64,000 bases of DNA from Globodera rostochiensis (taxonomy: Eukaryota > Nematoda > Chromadorea > Rhabditida > Heteroderidae): assembly GCA_018350325.1 (NCBI GenBank), contig JAEVLN010000029.1:186001-250000 (forward strand). Reading direction: 5' to 3'. Below, in pieces: positions 22,851-35,493 of the stretch. Every line of letters starts with the position of its first letter. Position 1 is the stretch's first letter. The translations under genes and the position numbers were made by a program. The notes below the pieces were generated by a model. The model had not been told where the DNA came from and made no database searches. It saw only the letters and a list, made by a program, of their open reading frames with translations.

Positions 22851-24676
22851 CGATTTTATTTATTCTTTTTGAACATTTAATCAAAGCAATTTTGCATATG
22901 TAAAGAATATTTGCTATTTTTATAGTATTAGTTTATTTATTTCAGCTATGGGTCTTGTGCTTTGGTTGCCAGGATAACTTTGGCTCTTCAATTCCTAGCT
23001 TATAGTTTTAGGGGTTTGTTTTTTAAAAACATATATTATAAATTTATTATTTAATTTTGTCTCTACGCACAAACTTTGATTGGAGCATAAATTGATGTTT
23101 TTACATTACTGAACTAAAATGCAAAAGTCGCAAAAATTCAAAACTATTTATTTAAAGTTTTGTTTAAATAAACTTATAAATTATTTCATGTTGCAGCAAG
23201 ACGTCACAGTTATAGTGGCCACTTGGCGGCTATTAGATCATAATGTGTGCGCCATCTCATTATTGTTATCAGACGCCGAATTCCTTTAATTTATTCAAAT
23301 AAACAAATTCAGTTTTGTTAAAATAATTTTTGTTAAGAAATACGACCTATAATTTTCTAAAGTTTTATAATAAATAACAATTCACAATATATTGATTTGT
23401 TAAGCAATCTCTGTACTCTAGAGTTGCATACGTCACAAATTTAACTTCCATTATTAAACTTTTATCGAGTGCTTTCTTTGCATCTTTTGAAATTTAATCA
23501 AAATATTTTCTTGCCTTGGGCTAATTATTTTTATTGTTTACCTTTAATAGCAAAAATTTTTTATAGCACAGGCCAATGACCGACAATTATCCTTATAAAA
23601 TAGTTCACATTTAGCAGCATTTTTTTGTTTGTTTTTTAACAAATGTTAATTTTTGCGTAACATTTATAGCGTTTAAAAAATGGATCGCTCTAGTTCACTA
23701 ATCGTGTTTTTCATTTATCCTTTTATATTCAATCCCCAAATGATGATATTAAATTTATTATTTTACACTAATTGTCAACATTATATTGATTAGTTTCTAT
23801 TATATGATTTTTTAATATTATTTTTTCAAAAAAATTGGCAGAGGTTTTAAATTTTCTGTTCTTTGAACGTTCAAAGAAACAACGATTTTAACTGGCAATT
23901 TTAAAAGTGCGCATATTAAAGCGTGCAAATAATTAGTGAATTTTTTTGACAAATTTTGTTAATTCTAGTTTTAATTTTAAACCACTTTTATTTCATTAAA
24001 TACCCCAAATTGGGGATGCGTGAAGATGTGCCCAAAACATTTAAATGTATACTATTTATTAATGTTTTTATGAGCGTTATTAAAAATTAAACATTTGAAA
24101 CATTGGAAATTCGTTATAGATTCAATTAAAATCATAATGTTTCACATTCAAGTTAATTATAAGAACATTTATCGTAAAATAGAAATTTATATTGTTGTCG
24201 ATTTTTGAGCGCATATTATATATAATTTTTAAGAGAAATTTTTTTACTATTCCATTTGTTTTTTGCTTTATATTAGGTCGTTATTAAATAAGGGTATTAA
24301 TAAATATTGTATAAATCAGGGATCCAATATGGAGAATAACTGCGATACATATATTTTTAGTTTTTAATTATTCAAATATGTGTTAAAATCTGGACCAGTG
24401 GGTAAAACCGTTATTCCAAAAAAAGTAATTTACGTTATACATCAACTGCAGGGGTTTTTTTTGCCAATTTTAAAAGAAATAAACGTCAAAAAAATTTAAA
24501 AATTTAAATAAATACACTGCACAATTTAAGTGAACTCGAGGAATGGAAAGTTTTGTACAATCCTGAAAATAAAGACCAATGCAATTGTTAGAAATTTTTT
24601 TACTAGTCTGTTACAGAAATGATAGTGTAGTAATAGATCACAGTGTTCACAAAAGGTATGTTTGCTAAATTCCAAA
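22851..24676. other. AT-rich DNA with a weak duplication fragment
   Basis: The stretch around 23150-23280 (CATGTTGCAG followed by a GC-richer segment) resembles 10510-10640. Nothing else is assignable. Confidence 0.35.
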
Positions 24677-24889
24677 TTATTTGACCAGATTGTAAAAAAA
24701 TTGATCACAAATGATGCCTCGAAGCGGCGCCTCCACTGATTTAGCCGTTCCCGTTCGAGGATCATCCAGGATTTTTGCTCTGGGATTTATTCTTGGATAG
24801 GGGTTTTTGTTTATTGCTTGCCATGGATTTCTTAGTTCAATTGACGATAGTTTAAGGAGCTTGCATTTGTTTTTTTTGATGCTTTTCAA
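24677..24889 (-). CDS. Unidentified 70-codon open frame, plausible exon
   Basis: Starts at ATG 24889 with MKSIKKNKCKLLKLSSIELR and continues through NPYPRINPRAKILDDPRTGT and a KSVEAPLRGI segment to TAA. The central part lies in a GC-richer island and has balanced codon use unlike the A/T-rich background. The lysine-rich start and the C-terminal FFYNLVK are AT-rich and could be intronic. No family recognised. Confidence 0.35.
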   Translation of the reverse strand: MKSIKKNKCKLLKLSSIELRNPWQAINKNPYPRINPRAKILDDPRTGTAKSVEAPLRGIICDQFFYNLVK

Positions 24890-25696
24890 AAAGGATTTTA
24901 GTGCTTCCTGTCCGGCTTGGTGTTAATTGTTGCTGCTAAATATTTTATTTTTAGGAAGGACGTGTTGTACCCAAACAAGCTTTGTCTGCTTTTTTTAGTT
25001 GTTGCAGGCCGAGTTCTGTTTGTGGGTTAATGCTTTTGGTAATTTTTTCTTGTTGTTTTCTTTGTTTGATTGAGCTCGGTTGCAAATTAGTCAAATGACG
25101 GCTTCCGATTTTTGTTCGGGTGCCTTAAATTTAATTATCTTTCCAAATCATTGGTGTATCCATAACATTTTGGTCATCTTTATTAATTTCATGTTTTCAT
25201 CTTATTTTTATTTGTGCGTATTATTTTGTTTTATTTAATTCATTCTTATTCGAAAACAAGTAAATTTTTTTGTTTGCTGAAGAGGAAGCAATTTTATTGG
25301 ATTTTCGGAAAATAAGTTTATTGAATTTTTCTGATCGCACTTTTGGCGGGAAGGGCACGTCTTCACATTTTAATTCTATTTTTTCTATGAATTTTATGTT
25401 TCTATTTATAATGTAAAATATTTATCTTTCTCGTTTTATTTTAGTTATTTTAGACTAAATTAAATTTATCACCTTTTTCATTTAACAGGTAAATTTTACT
25501 TGTTTTTGGTTTATTGTGTTATGTGTTTGGGTGTGTTGTTTTGTGAGTGTTTTGTGTGACTTTGGTCACGTCGGGGACAATCAAAAGCACAAAAGAAAAT
25601 TTGATCACAAAAGAATAAACCGCTTAGAAATTGGTGAAGTGGATTGGATGGCATTTTGGGAAGAGGATGTATTTAGAGCGAGTTGATGCTCATTCT

Positions 25697-25861
25697 TCAG
25701 TCGGTTTGTCGATTGCTTTTTGGGTTGGGTGCTGGAGATGGTGCCGATGGGTCCAAAGCTCCTTCTTTTATACTTATGGCCAGCGATGCAGGCGAGGTGG
25801 CCCTAGTTTTACCCGCACATTTTGATTTGTTTGCCGAGGAGGCAATTTTTTGTTTATTCAT
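25697..25861 (-). CDS. Unidentified 54-codon open frame, plausible first exon
   Basis: ATG at 25861 opens MNKQKIASSANKSKCAGKTR, then ATSPASLAISIKEGALDPSA and a Pro/Ser-rich tail to TGA at 25699-25697. The whole frame coincides with a GC-rich island. Composition (K, S, P, A) resembles the candidate first exon at 13779-13898, and both lie near members of the segmental duplication, so they may be first exons of paralogues. The plus-strand frames over the same island look less protein-like. Confidence 0.35.
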   Translation of the reverse strand: MNKQKIASSANKSKCAGKTRATSPASLAISIKEGALDPSAPSPAPNPKSNRQTD

Positions 25862-26643
25862 GATTTATTGGATGATATTTAATTTCTTTTTATTTCATAA
25901 TTTCTTTTAGTTATTTTAACATTTTATTTTATTTTTAATATTTGATTTCACTTTAATTTTTATTTTTTCGCGGTCTTTGCGACATTTATAAACTAAACCT
26001 TGGAGGCTTTCTCGCTTTTCAACTTTTGGTGTTAAATTAAAGTTACCTTTGCTAAATCAATAAATACAATCTTAATGACTTTCTTGGTTTTTATAACAAG
26101 TAAACATTTTTATTGATGTTTAATTTGTTTTATTCAAACAGTTGTAATTGTTAATCCTCCTTTGTCTTATTGCGAATTAGTTTAAATAATTTAATAAATT
26201 TGTTTTATTATTTGGGTATTATAATTTTGCTTTTATGCATTTATCTGCATTTTTTGAATATTTTTACTTTATAATGCCGAATAAAACTAAAGCAAAGGTA
26301 TTATATCTAAGTATTAGATTTATTACACGTTAACTGTGTTATAGTTAAAAATGTAAAGTATAGTGATTGAAGGTAACATTTTTATTTTTAAATGTAAAAT
26401 GAACATTGGTTTATTTTTGTTTCTGATTAATGTTTATTAGTTTCTAAAATTATTTTAACTGCACTTTTTTGTTTATATTTATTTATTATCATTGAAAAAG
26501 TTCTTCAAACCTCTAAATTAACTTTTTTTGTTATTGCTTTTATTCTTTTACTAATAATTATCATATATTTATTTAATTATTATTTGTTGAACACCTTTGG
26601 GTTTATTGGGACGGGGATGCGGTCCCAGCGGGCAATTCAATAG
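25862..26643. other. AT-rich DNA, no feature recognised
   Basis: Nothing gene-like seen. Confidence 0.4.
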
Positions 26644-26853
26644 CATGGAGGTCCCGCCACAGGACGTGCACCAAGCAAAGATCTGAATTGGGTTTGGACT
26701 GAGGCCAAAAATGCAGGACTGGCCGGAAAGAAGGGAATATGGGAAATGAAAATTTTGACCGGAACCCAAAAATATTTTGAAGACACGAATGATTTTTATT
26801 TTACTTTTAAAATGTTTCTTAACATAACGTTTATGTTTGATATTTATGTCTAA
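26644..26853 (+). CDS. Unidentified exon-like open frame
   Basis: A GC-richer island. The plus frame after TAG at 26641-26643 reads HGGPATGRAPSKDLNWVWTE, then AKNAGLAGKKGIWEMKILTG and a TQKYFEDTND segment before AT-rich sequence and TAA. The Trp-rich, charged composition is protein-like, but no family is recognised. The minus strand is also open (26569-26769, Ser/Pro/Gly-rich). No start codon or acceptor is evident on the plus strand. Confidence 0.3.
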   Translation, partial: HGGPATGRAPSKDLNWVWTEAKNAGLAGKKGIWEMKILTGTQKYFEDTNDFYFTFKMFLNITFMFDIYV

Positions 26854-27706
26854 ATATTAAAAAAAAACATTTAACTAAGTGGTTAATTCATACTGTTTTA
26901 AATTTATAATTTTTGATTTATAATAATTGCTTATTTTACATGATAGCCTGTCATCAATCACAATTCGTTCAGATGGCGTTAATCGCATACCCTTTCTTTA
27001 ACATTTATTTATAATTGGTGTTTTAAACATTATATTTCGTTTTACATTCCTCCCATCAATTTTATTAAGGAAACGGTATGGGCGAGCTGTAGATCTAATA
27101 TTTATTTGAAGTTGGTTAAAAGTTTTATATTTTTGCAAAAAATGAAAAACACCTTTGTATTTGGCATTTCCGTTTTACTTAGTTTTCTTTTATATTTTAT
27201 TCATTTATTGATTATTATCAAGCAAATTCATTATGTTGTAAAAAGTTTTGTTAAAAATTCAAAATTATGCAATAGCTGTTGATATCTTAATGGAAAGTAG
27301 TTTAGAACAAATTTGTAATATGTGATTTTTTATTATCAATAATAAATATCTTATGGTGGGGTATGACCACCTTTTTTCTCGTGATATACAAAATATCATT
27401 TCAATCAAAATTTGATCTTTTAGATGCTCGACAAAGAATCTAGAATTTTTAGCACCATGCCAAAAATTGAACTCGCGCACCGATAAATCATTTAAATTTT
27501 TCTAGATCAAAACTCATTGTGAGCTCGCAATGATTAAAATAAATCAAATACCCTAGGGGTTTAAAATTAAAACCCGCAGAAACGATTGCTTCTCAGTTAT
27601 TCAAACATGGGATTAGGGTCTTTTGTTTTACTTAAATATTTAAACATTTATCTTTGTTCAAAAAATAAAGAAAACAAACTTCTTCAAATAACTTTAAAAA
27701 ACTTAG

Positions 27707-28370
27707 GTTGTAAGGTGCGGGAACTAATCCTTTGTCTGTGTATAATTGAATTGTAATATAAATAATGGCTCCCGCGAATTATAGTCCAAAATTTCCTAGG
27801 CTGTTAATTAAATGTAGTTAATAATTTTTTTTAATTTATTATTATTTTTATATCTTTTGTTTAATATTTGTTATTAAAATATTTGTTGTAAACATTTTGT
27901 TTTATTGTAACGGCCCGCAGCTGTCGGAATGCGTTGGTATTGCTCTGATTTTTAAAGACAGTCATTTCCACCTAACACAATAGAATATTTTCTTGTGTTT
28001 AAAAAGAATTTTTGCTTACTTTATTTTATTTAATGTAATTTAAAATTGTTTATGACTTAGGTATTACCCAAAAATCATTGATCAATTCATTTTTAATTAC
28101 CATAAATTGCTTTGAATATTAATTTTTGTTAGAATATTTGAATCCGTCCGGATTGCCAAAGATGAGTTCCAAGAATTCGCGTCTCCAGCGTCTGAAACAA
28201 AAAAAAACTAGCAGTTTGGGCTGGTCCTTACATCATCTCTGTAAGTAGTTCGTGGCCACTTCTCGGTTTTTTGATTCTGGATTTGTGAAACTTTTTGACT
28301 AATTAAGTTTATGTTTGTTAAATGTTTTCGACGCAGAATCAAATTTTTGACTGAATCTTTAAAGCCTGCA
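27707..28370. repeat. Segmental duplication block B2 (partner about 11985-12670)
   Basis: Two matching parts: 27707-27785 (AACTTAGGTTGTAAGGTGCG) and 28079-28370 (GATCAATTCATTTTTAATTA through TTTTCGACGCAGAA), separated by about 300 bp not present in the partner. It includes the exon-like segment at 28119-28191. Confidence 0.75.
28119..28191 (-). CDS. Possible exon, paralogue of 12425-12497
   Basis: A TTTTTTTGTTTCAG acceptor, one base, then RWRREFLELIFGNPDGFKYS and NKN to TAA at 28121-28119. It has the same length and phase as its partner, with silent or mainly conservative differences. Further upstream on this strand the copies keep an ACNGAGATGAT-like sequence before a GTAAGG donor, which could belong to the preceding exon. 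Confidence 0.35.
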
Positions 28371-31300
28371 TTTTTTTACGTATTATGTACAGTTTTAGTG
28401 CAAAATTTAAATAAAAATGGTCTTTTAGTCTTACTATTTCTACAATTAAATTTACTTTAGTTATTTGTCTTATTTTACTATTTCTATTTAATCAGATATC
28501 TTTATTTTAAAATTTATTTATTTGTATTTTTGTGTTCTTTTATCTTAAAATTTTAGTATTTAATTGTCCATTTAAAATTTGATTAAATTAAGGTTTATTT
28601 TAAAATAGTAAATAATTTATTAGAATTTGAAATATTTATTTTGTTTATTAAAGTTTTTTTTTAATTTTAGGAAAAAATTGTTTTTGTTTATGAGGAAGAT
28701 CTTATTCGTTCGCATAGTATAATTTATTAAACAATAGTTTTGGTTTTATAATAAAATTATGTTATGTTTTTATTTATTAAAATAAAACAATTTCGTTGAT
28801 AATTTTAGTTATTTGTTTCATTTTAATATTTTGACTTTATCAGTATTTATTTTAAAATTGATTTATTTATTTGTAGTTTTATATTCTAAATATTTTAATT
28901 ACATAGAAAACTTTTCAAAAATTGACGATTCAGGCTCAAATTTTGTTATATGCAATCGATTGTCAAGTAAAATATTAAGTTATAAATCTATTTATTAAAA
29001 GGTTTAAAAATGTTCGCTGCTTAAAATAAATGATTTGTTTTTACTTTACTGAATCCTATTTAAAGGCGTATGATATTATTTTATAATTTACTTTTACAAA
29101 AATATTTCAAATATCATTTTGTCCAGAATCAGCAGTTTTTCTTTGTTCTAGTAGAGCTTGTTCCAACAATCGGACGATAACATAAGAAAATTAAATTTTT
29201 TAAATCTTACCCGGGCAAAGGTAGAAGCCGAGCATGTACTTGCCCTTTTAATTTAATATGGTTTTGTGTTAAATTTATTTTTCCATTTGGCATTTCTTTC
29301 ATATTTATTTCAATTTCTTGACATTACATATAATCATTTATGTATTTCAATCTAAATATTTAATATTCATTATCTTTCTTTATCATCATTTTCTTTCTTA
29401 TCTCTTTTTTATTTTTATTCGAAAATTTTTGCGCTGCATCGCGGTAAAATTAATTTATAAACAAAAATATTAATCTGTTAAAAATTCACGCTTAGATGTT
29501 CGGCGCTTAACTGGACGATTAGTTAGTGTATTTTATTAATTGCTGTTGATGAAGATATTTTCAAATTAAATTTCGACAATATATTTTTATTAGTTGTTTT
29601 ATTAACGCTTATCAGATTCTTGATAGGGTTTGATTCGATGAAGAATCTGTTAATTTAGATATTTTGTTGAATATTGTTTAAGTTTAAATCATTCCACCAA
29701 ATCGTCATTTGCAACTTAATTATTATTTAAATAAAATACTCCCTTACATTAGACATTATAATGTGCATATTTAGAAATTAGTTTAACTGAAACAATAATT
29801 TTTTTTAAATAATAGTAATTGTTTATCTGTGACGAATCGGCGTTAAATTGTTAAAAGTTTTATCTCTTAGCAATTGGTTTTCAAGTAAATAAATATTAAA
29901 AAGCCTTGCAAATTTCAAAATATCACAGAAATTAAGTTCTCTAAAAATGTAACATCAAATCAAACAACAAGATTCACGAACTGCGTCAAAATAATAACGA
30001 TAAACAATATCAATTGTAACAATAATTTTATTAAACCCATTCCTTCCGAATCTATATGATAACTATAGAAAAGTTTAAATTAAAAATTTTTAAATAAAAT
30101 TCTTAAAAATACGGGGCAAGGGCAAATCGCATCACATTCATACAGCAAAAGAGCGAGAATAGATAATAAGTAAATGAAAATTTACCTAAATATATCATCA
30201 AGAACTGCGGTAACATAAAAGGACAAATAGATGGCCATTTTAATTTGGTATGAAATTTTTTTTAATTTATAGCGATATATAAAATCATAAATTCGTAACA
30301 TTTCATTCGTCTTTTTTAAATATAAAATATTTCTTTATTCGATTGAACTCAAAAAACCAGTAACCAAAGAAGCAAAATCGTGATCAACGATATCAGATAT
30401 GGCTTTGACCTGGAAACCACCATTGCCACATATTCACATTCACATTAAACATTCAACAAATTATGTGACCCCACAAATACCAACTTTAACATATTAAAAA
30501 GAAATTGAATCCATCCAATTCTCAGAATATCAATTACAGCCAGAAAAAATAATAAAACAATTTTCAAAACATACAACTAATTTACTAATAAATTTACAAA
30601 TTGTTAAAACCCTAAAATCATTAAACATTTTATTCAGTAACGCTAACGGAACAGTTTGTGAATTTAATAAGGGTTGATTTTATATTAATTTAAATGTAGC
30701 CAAACTATAAACAAGGCTAATATTAAATGACTGTCAACTAAATTTAAAACTATAAAATAAGTAAGTCTCTGATTTTTTGTTTATGCCAATAGATGTATAA
30801 ACACAAAGATTATATTCATATAAATATTTTAAATTAAAAAGCGATAATTTAAATAAAACGGCAAGGTCAATAACGATGACAAATGATTCGTTCTTGAAAA
30901 GTTTTTTTAGATAAATTTGAGTAAAGTTTCTCCAAAAGGTGCCAAAATAAAAGATTCTCCCTATGCAGACGTTACAAATTATTATATTTTATGTTAACAA
31001 ACTTTTTGTTTTAGAAACTTCTAAATTACTTCATAATTATTCAAATATCAATAAAATCTTTATCTGCATGTCCCTAATCTAAATCTAAGATTTAAAAAAT
31101 TATAATTATTAAATAATACACTCCAAAACTGAAAAGTTCTTAGAGCTCAAGACTCCCGAAATTGACGTGAAAAAAAGCAGTTCCGTCTCGTACTGCTCAA
31201 GTCCATGTTTGATTAGCAAGTAGTGGTTAAGCTGAACATCAAAGTGAGAAAGTTTTGGCAGGTTATTGGAAATCTTTTAAAAGGATTAAATAAAAAATAT

Positions 31301-33570
31301 AATTATTATAAAAATAGTAAAGGATCTTTTTATACTGTCTGGTCGTCATCGTTACCCCTTGGGAAAACTTCTGTGTGAGCTTACTATTTGTTTTAAAATA
31401 ATAACATAAATAAATTAATCAATCAAAATATTAAAAAGCTTAAACAAAACCGACATAAGTGAATAATAAAATTATGATTTGATTTAATTAAATAATGTTA
31501 AAGGCTGAAGGGAAGGAATATTCTCCTATAGTTTTATGAATTGTTCGCTCGAAAGCACAAGAGGCACGTTCAATTATGATATTAAACATAACACAATAAT
31601 AAACGGCTTCTTTTAAAAAAACATAAAGATATTCATAATATAATTGAAAACTATATATTTCAAAAAAAAAACTAAATGATAGGATATACCTAAATCGAAC
31701 CAAGAAAAATTAAAGAAATATTAAATAATGATAGTATATTATTAAGCTAACAGTTTAATGAAACGCGTTTACAAGTTCATTGGCCGCTCACCTTGGTATC
31801 ATCACGTGCGCAAAAAACAACATAGAGAACCTTATGCTACATGCTGATAAAATTCATAAAGCCACCATTGAACTATGCAACGCAATCATGCGCGAGTACT
31901 CATTTTGTAAAATAAAGATTGTAATTATTATAGAAAATTTAAAATATTTATTAAAATATTATGAATAAATGCATTTTCCTAAAAATTTAAATCAAAAATA
32001 AACAATCCCCGTCAAAAAATATATGAAATATAAAAATTAATAGCCAGGACTGTAAAACAAAAAAAAAATTAAAAAATGGAAAATAATATTTTCTAAAAAG
32101 CAGAGAATAAATAGTTAAAAGCAATATTATATCACAAAAAGTGTAAACATCCAAAATAAATAAAATATATTAAAAAAATTCAAAAACAACATAACAACAA
32201 TTTACGTCAAATAAAAATAAACAAAGATTTATATGAAATACATAAATAAAACATCTTGACTACATAATCAACGGATCTATATGAACTTATTCATAAAAAT
32301 TTTAATACAATACAAAAATGAATTCATCCGATTCCTTTGTAAACCTCAAAAAAGGTATCTCCTCGGTGAAAATTGATCCGTTCGGATACCATTCTATAAA
32401 AAATTCCTAATTTATATAAAAAATTAAAACTTGCTAATAATATTTAATTAAAAAACCCAAAAATTATCTAAGTTGCGTTAAATACAATTTTTTACAATAC
32501 CTAAAATTTGGTTTAAGGTAATGCTAAAGCCAATAAACATTTTCATTATTATTGTCGCCAACAGTAATTAAAGAGACAAAATAATACAATTGAAAAATGA
32601 AAATAAATGACAAATTTAAATGGCCTTGTGTGGGTGTGTCACAGATATGCGCTTAGGTATAACAGTATACTAGGTGCTACCATATATCCAAATAACAGTT
32701 AGACATGGCTGACGTCATGTATCGGACAAATTCAAATATATTTATTAAAAGTTTGTTAAAGAAACAAACAAAAAAATTAAGATATAAGTATACAAACATT
32801 AAAGAGGTTTAATATTTAGAACAAAAAAATCGAGTAGATACTTTTGAAATGCAATGAGCAAAATATCAAAAATAATAAGGCAAATACCTTTAATCTTTAC
32901 TTAAATATCTCAATCTAAATATAATATTTAAACCAAAGCAAAACCAAGACGCTAATTCTTCAAGCCAACGCTTCTTAAAAGGAATAAGAACATATGCTTG
33001 TGAGGCCACTTTATAGATTCGAATCTAATTATTCAGTAAATGAAAAAGAAATAAAAAATTAATTTATTAAAAAATAATAATTTTGAAATCAAATAAGATC
33101 TATTTTATAATTTGTTTGGAGGCCTTTTTTTGGTTGACATAATAAAATAAATATTGAAATGCATTTTATTGTTAATTGATTGGAGAGTTGCGGGAACAAT
33201 TGTTTTTGATATAATGAATTTAACGATTTTTAATATAAATTACAGATTGTAATCTTTGAAATTTAATAAAAAAATTTACAACATTTATAGTTGAATAAAA
33301 ACTTAAAAATATCGCATAATAAAAATCTTTTACCAAATTTTATTAACTTGATGGGTGGCATATTCTTTGACTAATTTGCCAACAATAATGTTCTTAACAT
33401 TGAAATTACAACGTTTTCAAAAGTTACTTAATAATTTTTATAATAAAAACCATTAGATATATAAAATAAGATTAGCTAACATATAATTAGAACAAAACGA
33501 TGATAATTAAATTTTTGAAAATCAAAGATATAAACAAAGTAATTTAAATAAAAGCACTTAACAAAAATGA
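28371..33570. other. AT-rich DNA with one small exon-like segment
   Basis: Minus strand 29245-29211 reads GGCAAGTACATGCTCGGCTT then CTACCTTTGCCCGG directly before a canonical donor GTAAGA (29210-29205), suggesting a very small exon. The two short ORFs at 31488-31703 and 31780-31968 have no recognisable features. No other gene-like signal. Confidence 0.35.
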
Positions 33571-33820
33571 AAGGGACAAAGGCTTGGGGTCCTTCTCCGA
33601 TCTTCTTTTGGCAAAGCTGTGTGCGGAACCGCCAACAACGGGAGCGACAACAACGTGCTGTTTTTGTTGTTTAGATATTCGGTGTTAATTGTGCAAGTAA
33701 TTAATTTAAATTTCATGTTTATTTTTAAAAGATTTGTAATTGTTGCCTGTTGTTAGTCAACATGCGCAACTACGTTCCGACCCATCGCGGACCTCGCTCA
33801 GGCATTTTTATTTGTAATTT
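33571..33820. other. GC-richer island, possible short exons
   Basis: The segment 33566-33675 is open on both strands (plus: ATG frame with KGTKAWGPSPIFFWQ; minus: QHVVVAPVVGGSAHSFAKRR). Another small island lies at 33761-33806. Strand and function cannot be decided. Confidence 0.25.
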
Positions 33821-35099
33821 CTTTTATATCATTTTATAACCAAATTAATTTATTTTTGAGGCGCACGTGCTGCTGGAGAAAGTAATAAATAATTTTATAT
33901 AATTAACAATTTTTATTTATTTATTTTCAGGCTGTTGCACTCGTTCGACTGCAAAGGAGGAAATGAGGAAAATTTTTTCTGAAAATTAACAGTATTAATA
34001 TTTTTAAATATTCAAATATTTTAAGGAGTATAATTTCAAATCTCACACATTCTAAATTATTAAAATTGGTAATTTTGTTAAAAGTTTAATTTTTTATGTT
34101 AGCGACGTTTCCATTTCTTATATTTATCAATTATTCGAATTTGCCGGAAAGTTTGCCAACACCGCCAAGTTCTACATGTTTGACAAAACTATTTATCCGA
34201 AAAGAGTGAAATTTATTATAAACCAGCTTTTTCAACAGCCCGGCCAAAACTTTATTTGAGATTATTTTGGTATTTAAAATAATTTAATGACTCTTATCTT
34301 AACGCATCATACTTTATGGAAATTTGTTTTTGCCTCATCTGTTGTAATTAAGCGTTAAGTTAATGATTTTGATCTTTTTTTTTATAACACGCTTAGATTT
34401 TTTGTTAACGCATATTTTGCCAAAACACCTATCGGCCTCACTACTGCTACGTTTCCTATGATTTCACTTCAAAACTAATCTGCCGTTGAAATTGATACGG
34501 AATTTTTTCTTTTTAATGTATTAATTAAATATAGAAACACCTTAAATTTACCAATCGTTAAATATGAATTTTAATAACATATAAAAACAGACAATTATGT
34601 TTTTCTCATTGTAGATTTTTAGGTATGAGCAGAACAAATACGTAAAAATAATTGGTGTATAAAACCGGTGTTAATGTGCTATGGTCTCATACATTTTAAA
34701 TTAATTAGGCAAAACAAATTTAGATTTTCATGATTAGGGTCTAGATTTTCGGGTTTAACTTTTTTTTGCGTATAATTATGACAAGAGAAGCCCAAAAACC
34801 CAAAAATAACATGTATTTCGAAATCAATATTTTGGCTTTTTGAGAATAAATTAATTGCCATTTTCCATAATAAATCCAATTGTAGACATTTAATGGAAAA
34901 ATTTTGTGAAAAATCCGACATAAAAAGTACACAACCTCGGTTTTGCGCGCAAAAATACATTCAAAATAAGAAAGTGTTAATTTTGGTAGAAAATGGATTA
35001 AGTCAGACATTATATGTATTTCTAATTTTTATCAATAAAATATTTTTGTATAATTTTCCCATAAGTCCCGAGCTTTTTTTATTTGCTTTTTTTAGTATT

Positions 35100-35226
35100 T
35101 TATACTGAACTTTTGTCTGTTGTGGATTCGTCATCTTCTGCAATGATATCGTATGCACCAATGGTGTTAAGCCCAACTAATTTTGTCTGTACAATTGATT
35201 TCACTGATTCAGAACTACTATTTAAA
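35100..35226 (-). pseudogene. C-terminal coding-like remnant of an unidentified protein
   Basis: The minus frame contains SVKSIVQTKLVGLNTIGAYD followed by an acidic tail ending SSV and TAA at 35102-35100. Sequence just upstream (to about 35290) encodes KARDFCDSRHLIDYLFK but is separated by stops. A decayed transposase or gene fragment is likely. No family recognised. Confidence 0.25.
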
Positions 35227-35440
35227 CAAATAATCGATTAAATGTCTAGAATCGCAAAAGTCACGAGCTTTATAGTCAATAATCTATTGTTAACTTGCCG
35301 GAAGGTGAAGAATTTTTTTATAATATTACAATATTTATTTTACCTTGTCTTTAGACGATTATTTTTGGGGTTTTTTTCGGATTTTGAGCCATAAAATAAG
35401 CAAACACAAAATATGCCAAAAAAAAACTGAAATACCTAGT

Positions 35441-35493
35441 TACAGAACACGGAATACGGAACGACTAAAAATACGGGATTTTACGGAATACGG
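35441..35493. repeat. Repeat into which the retrotransposon array inserted
   Basis: ACGGAATACGGAACGACTAA and TACGGGATTTTACGGAATAC resemble, in inverted orientation, the ATTCCGTATTTCCGTGAC end of the repeat at about 61980-62070. The last four bases, ACGG (35490-35493), are the target duplication of the array. Confidence 0.5.
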
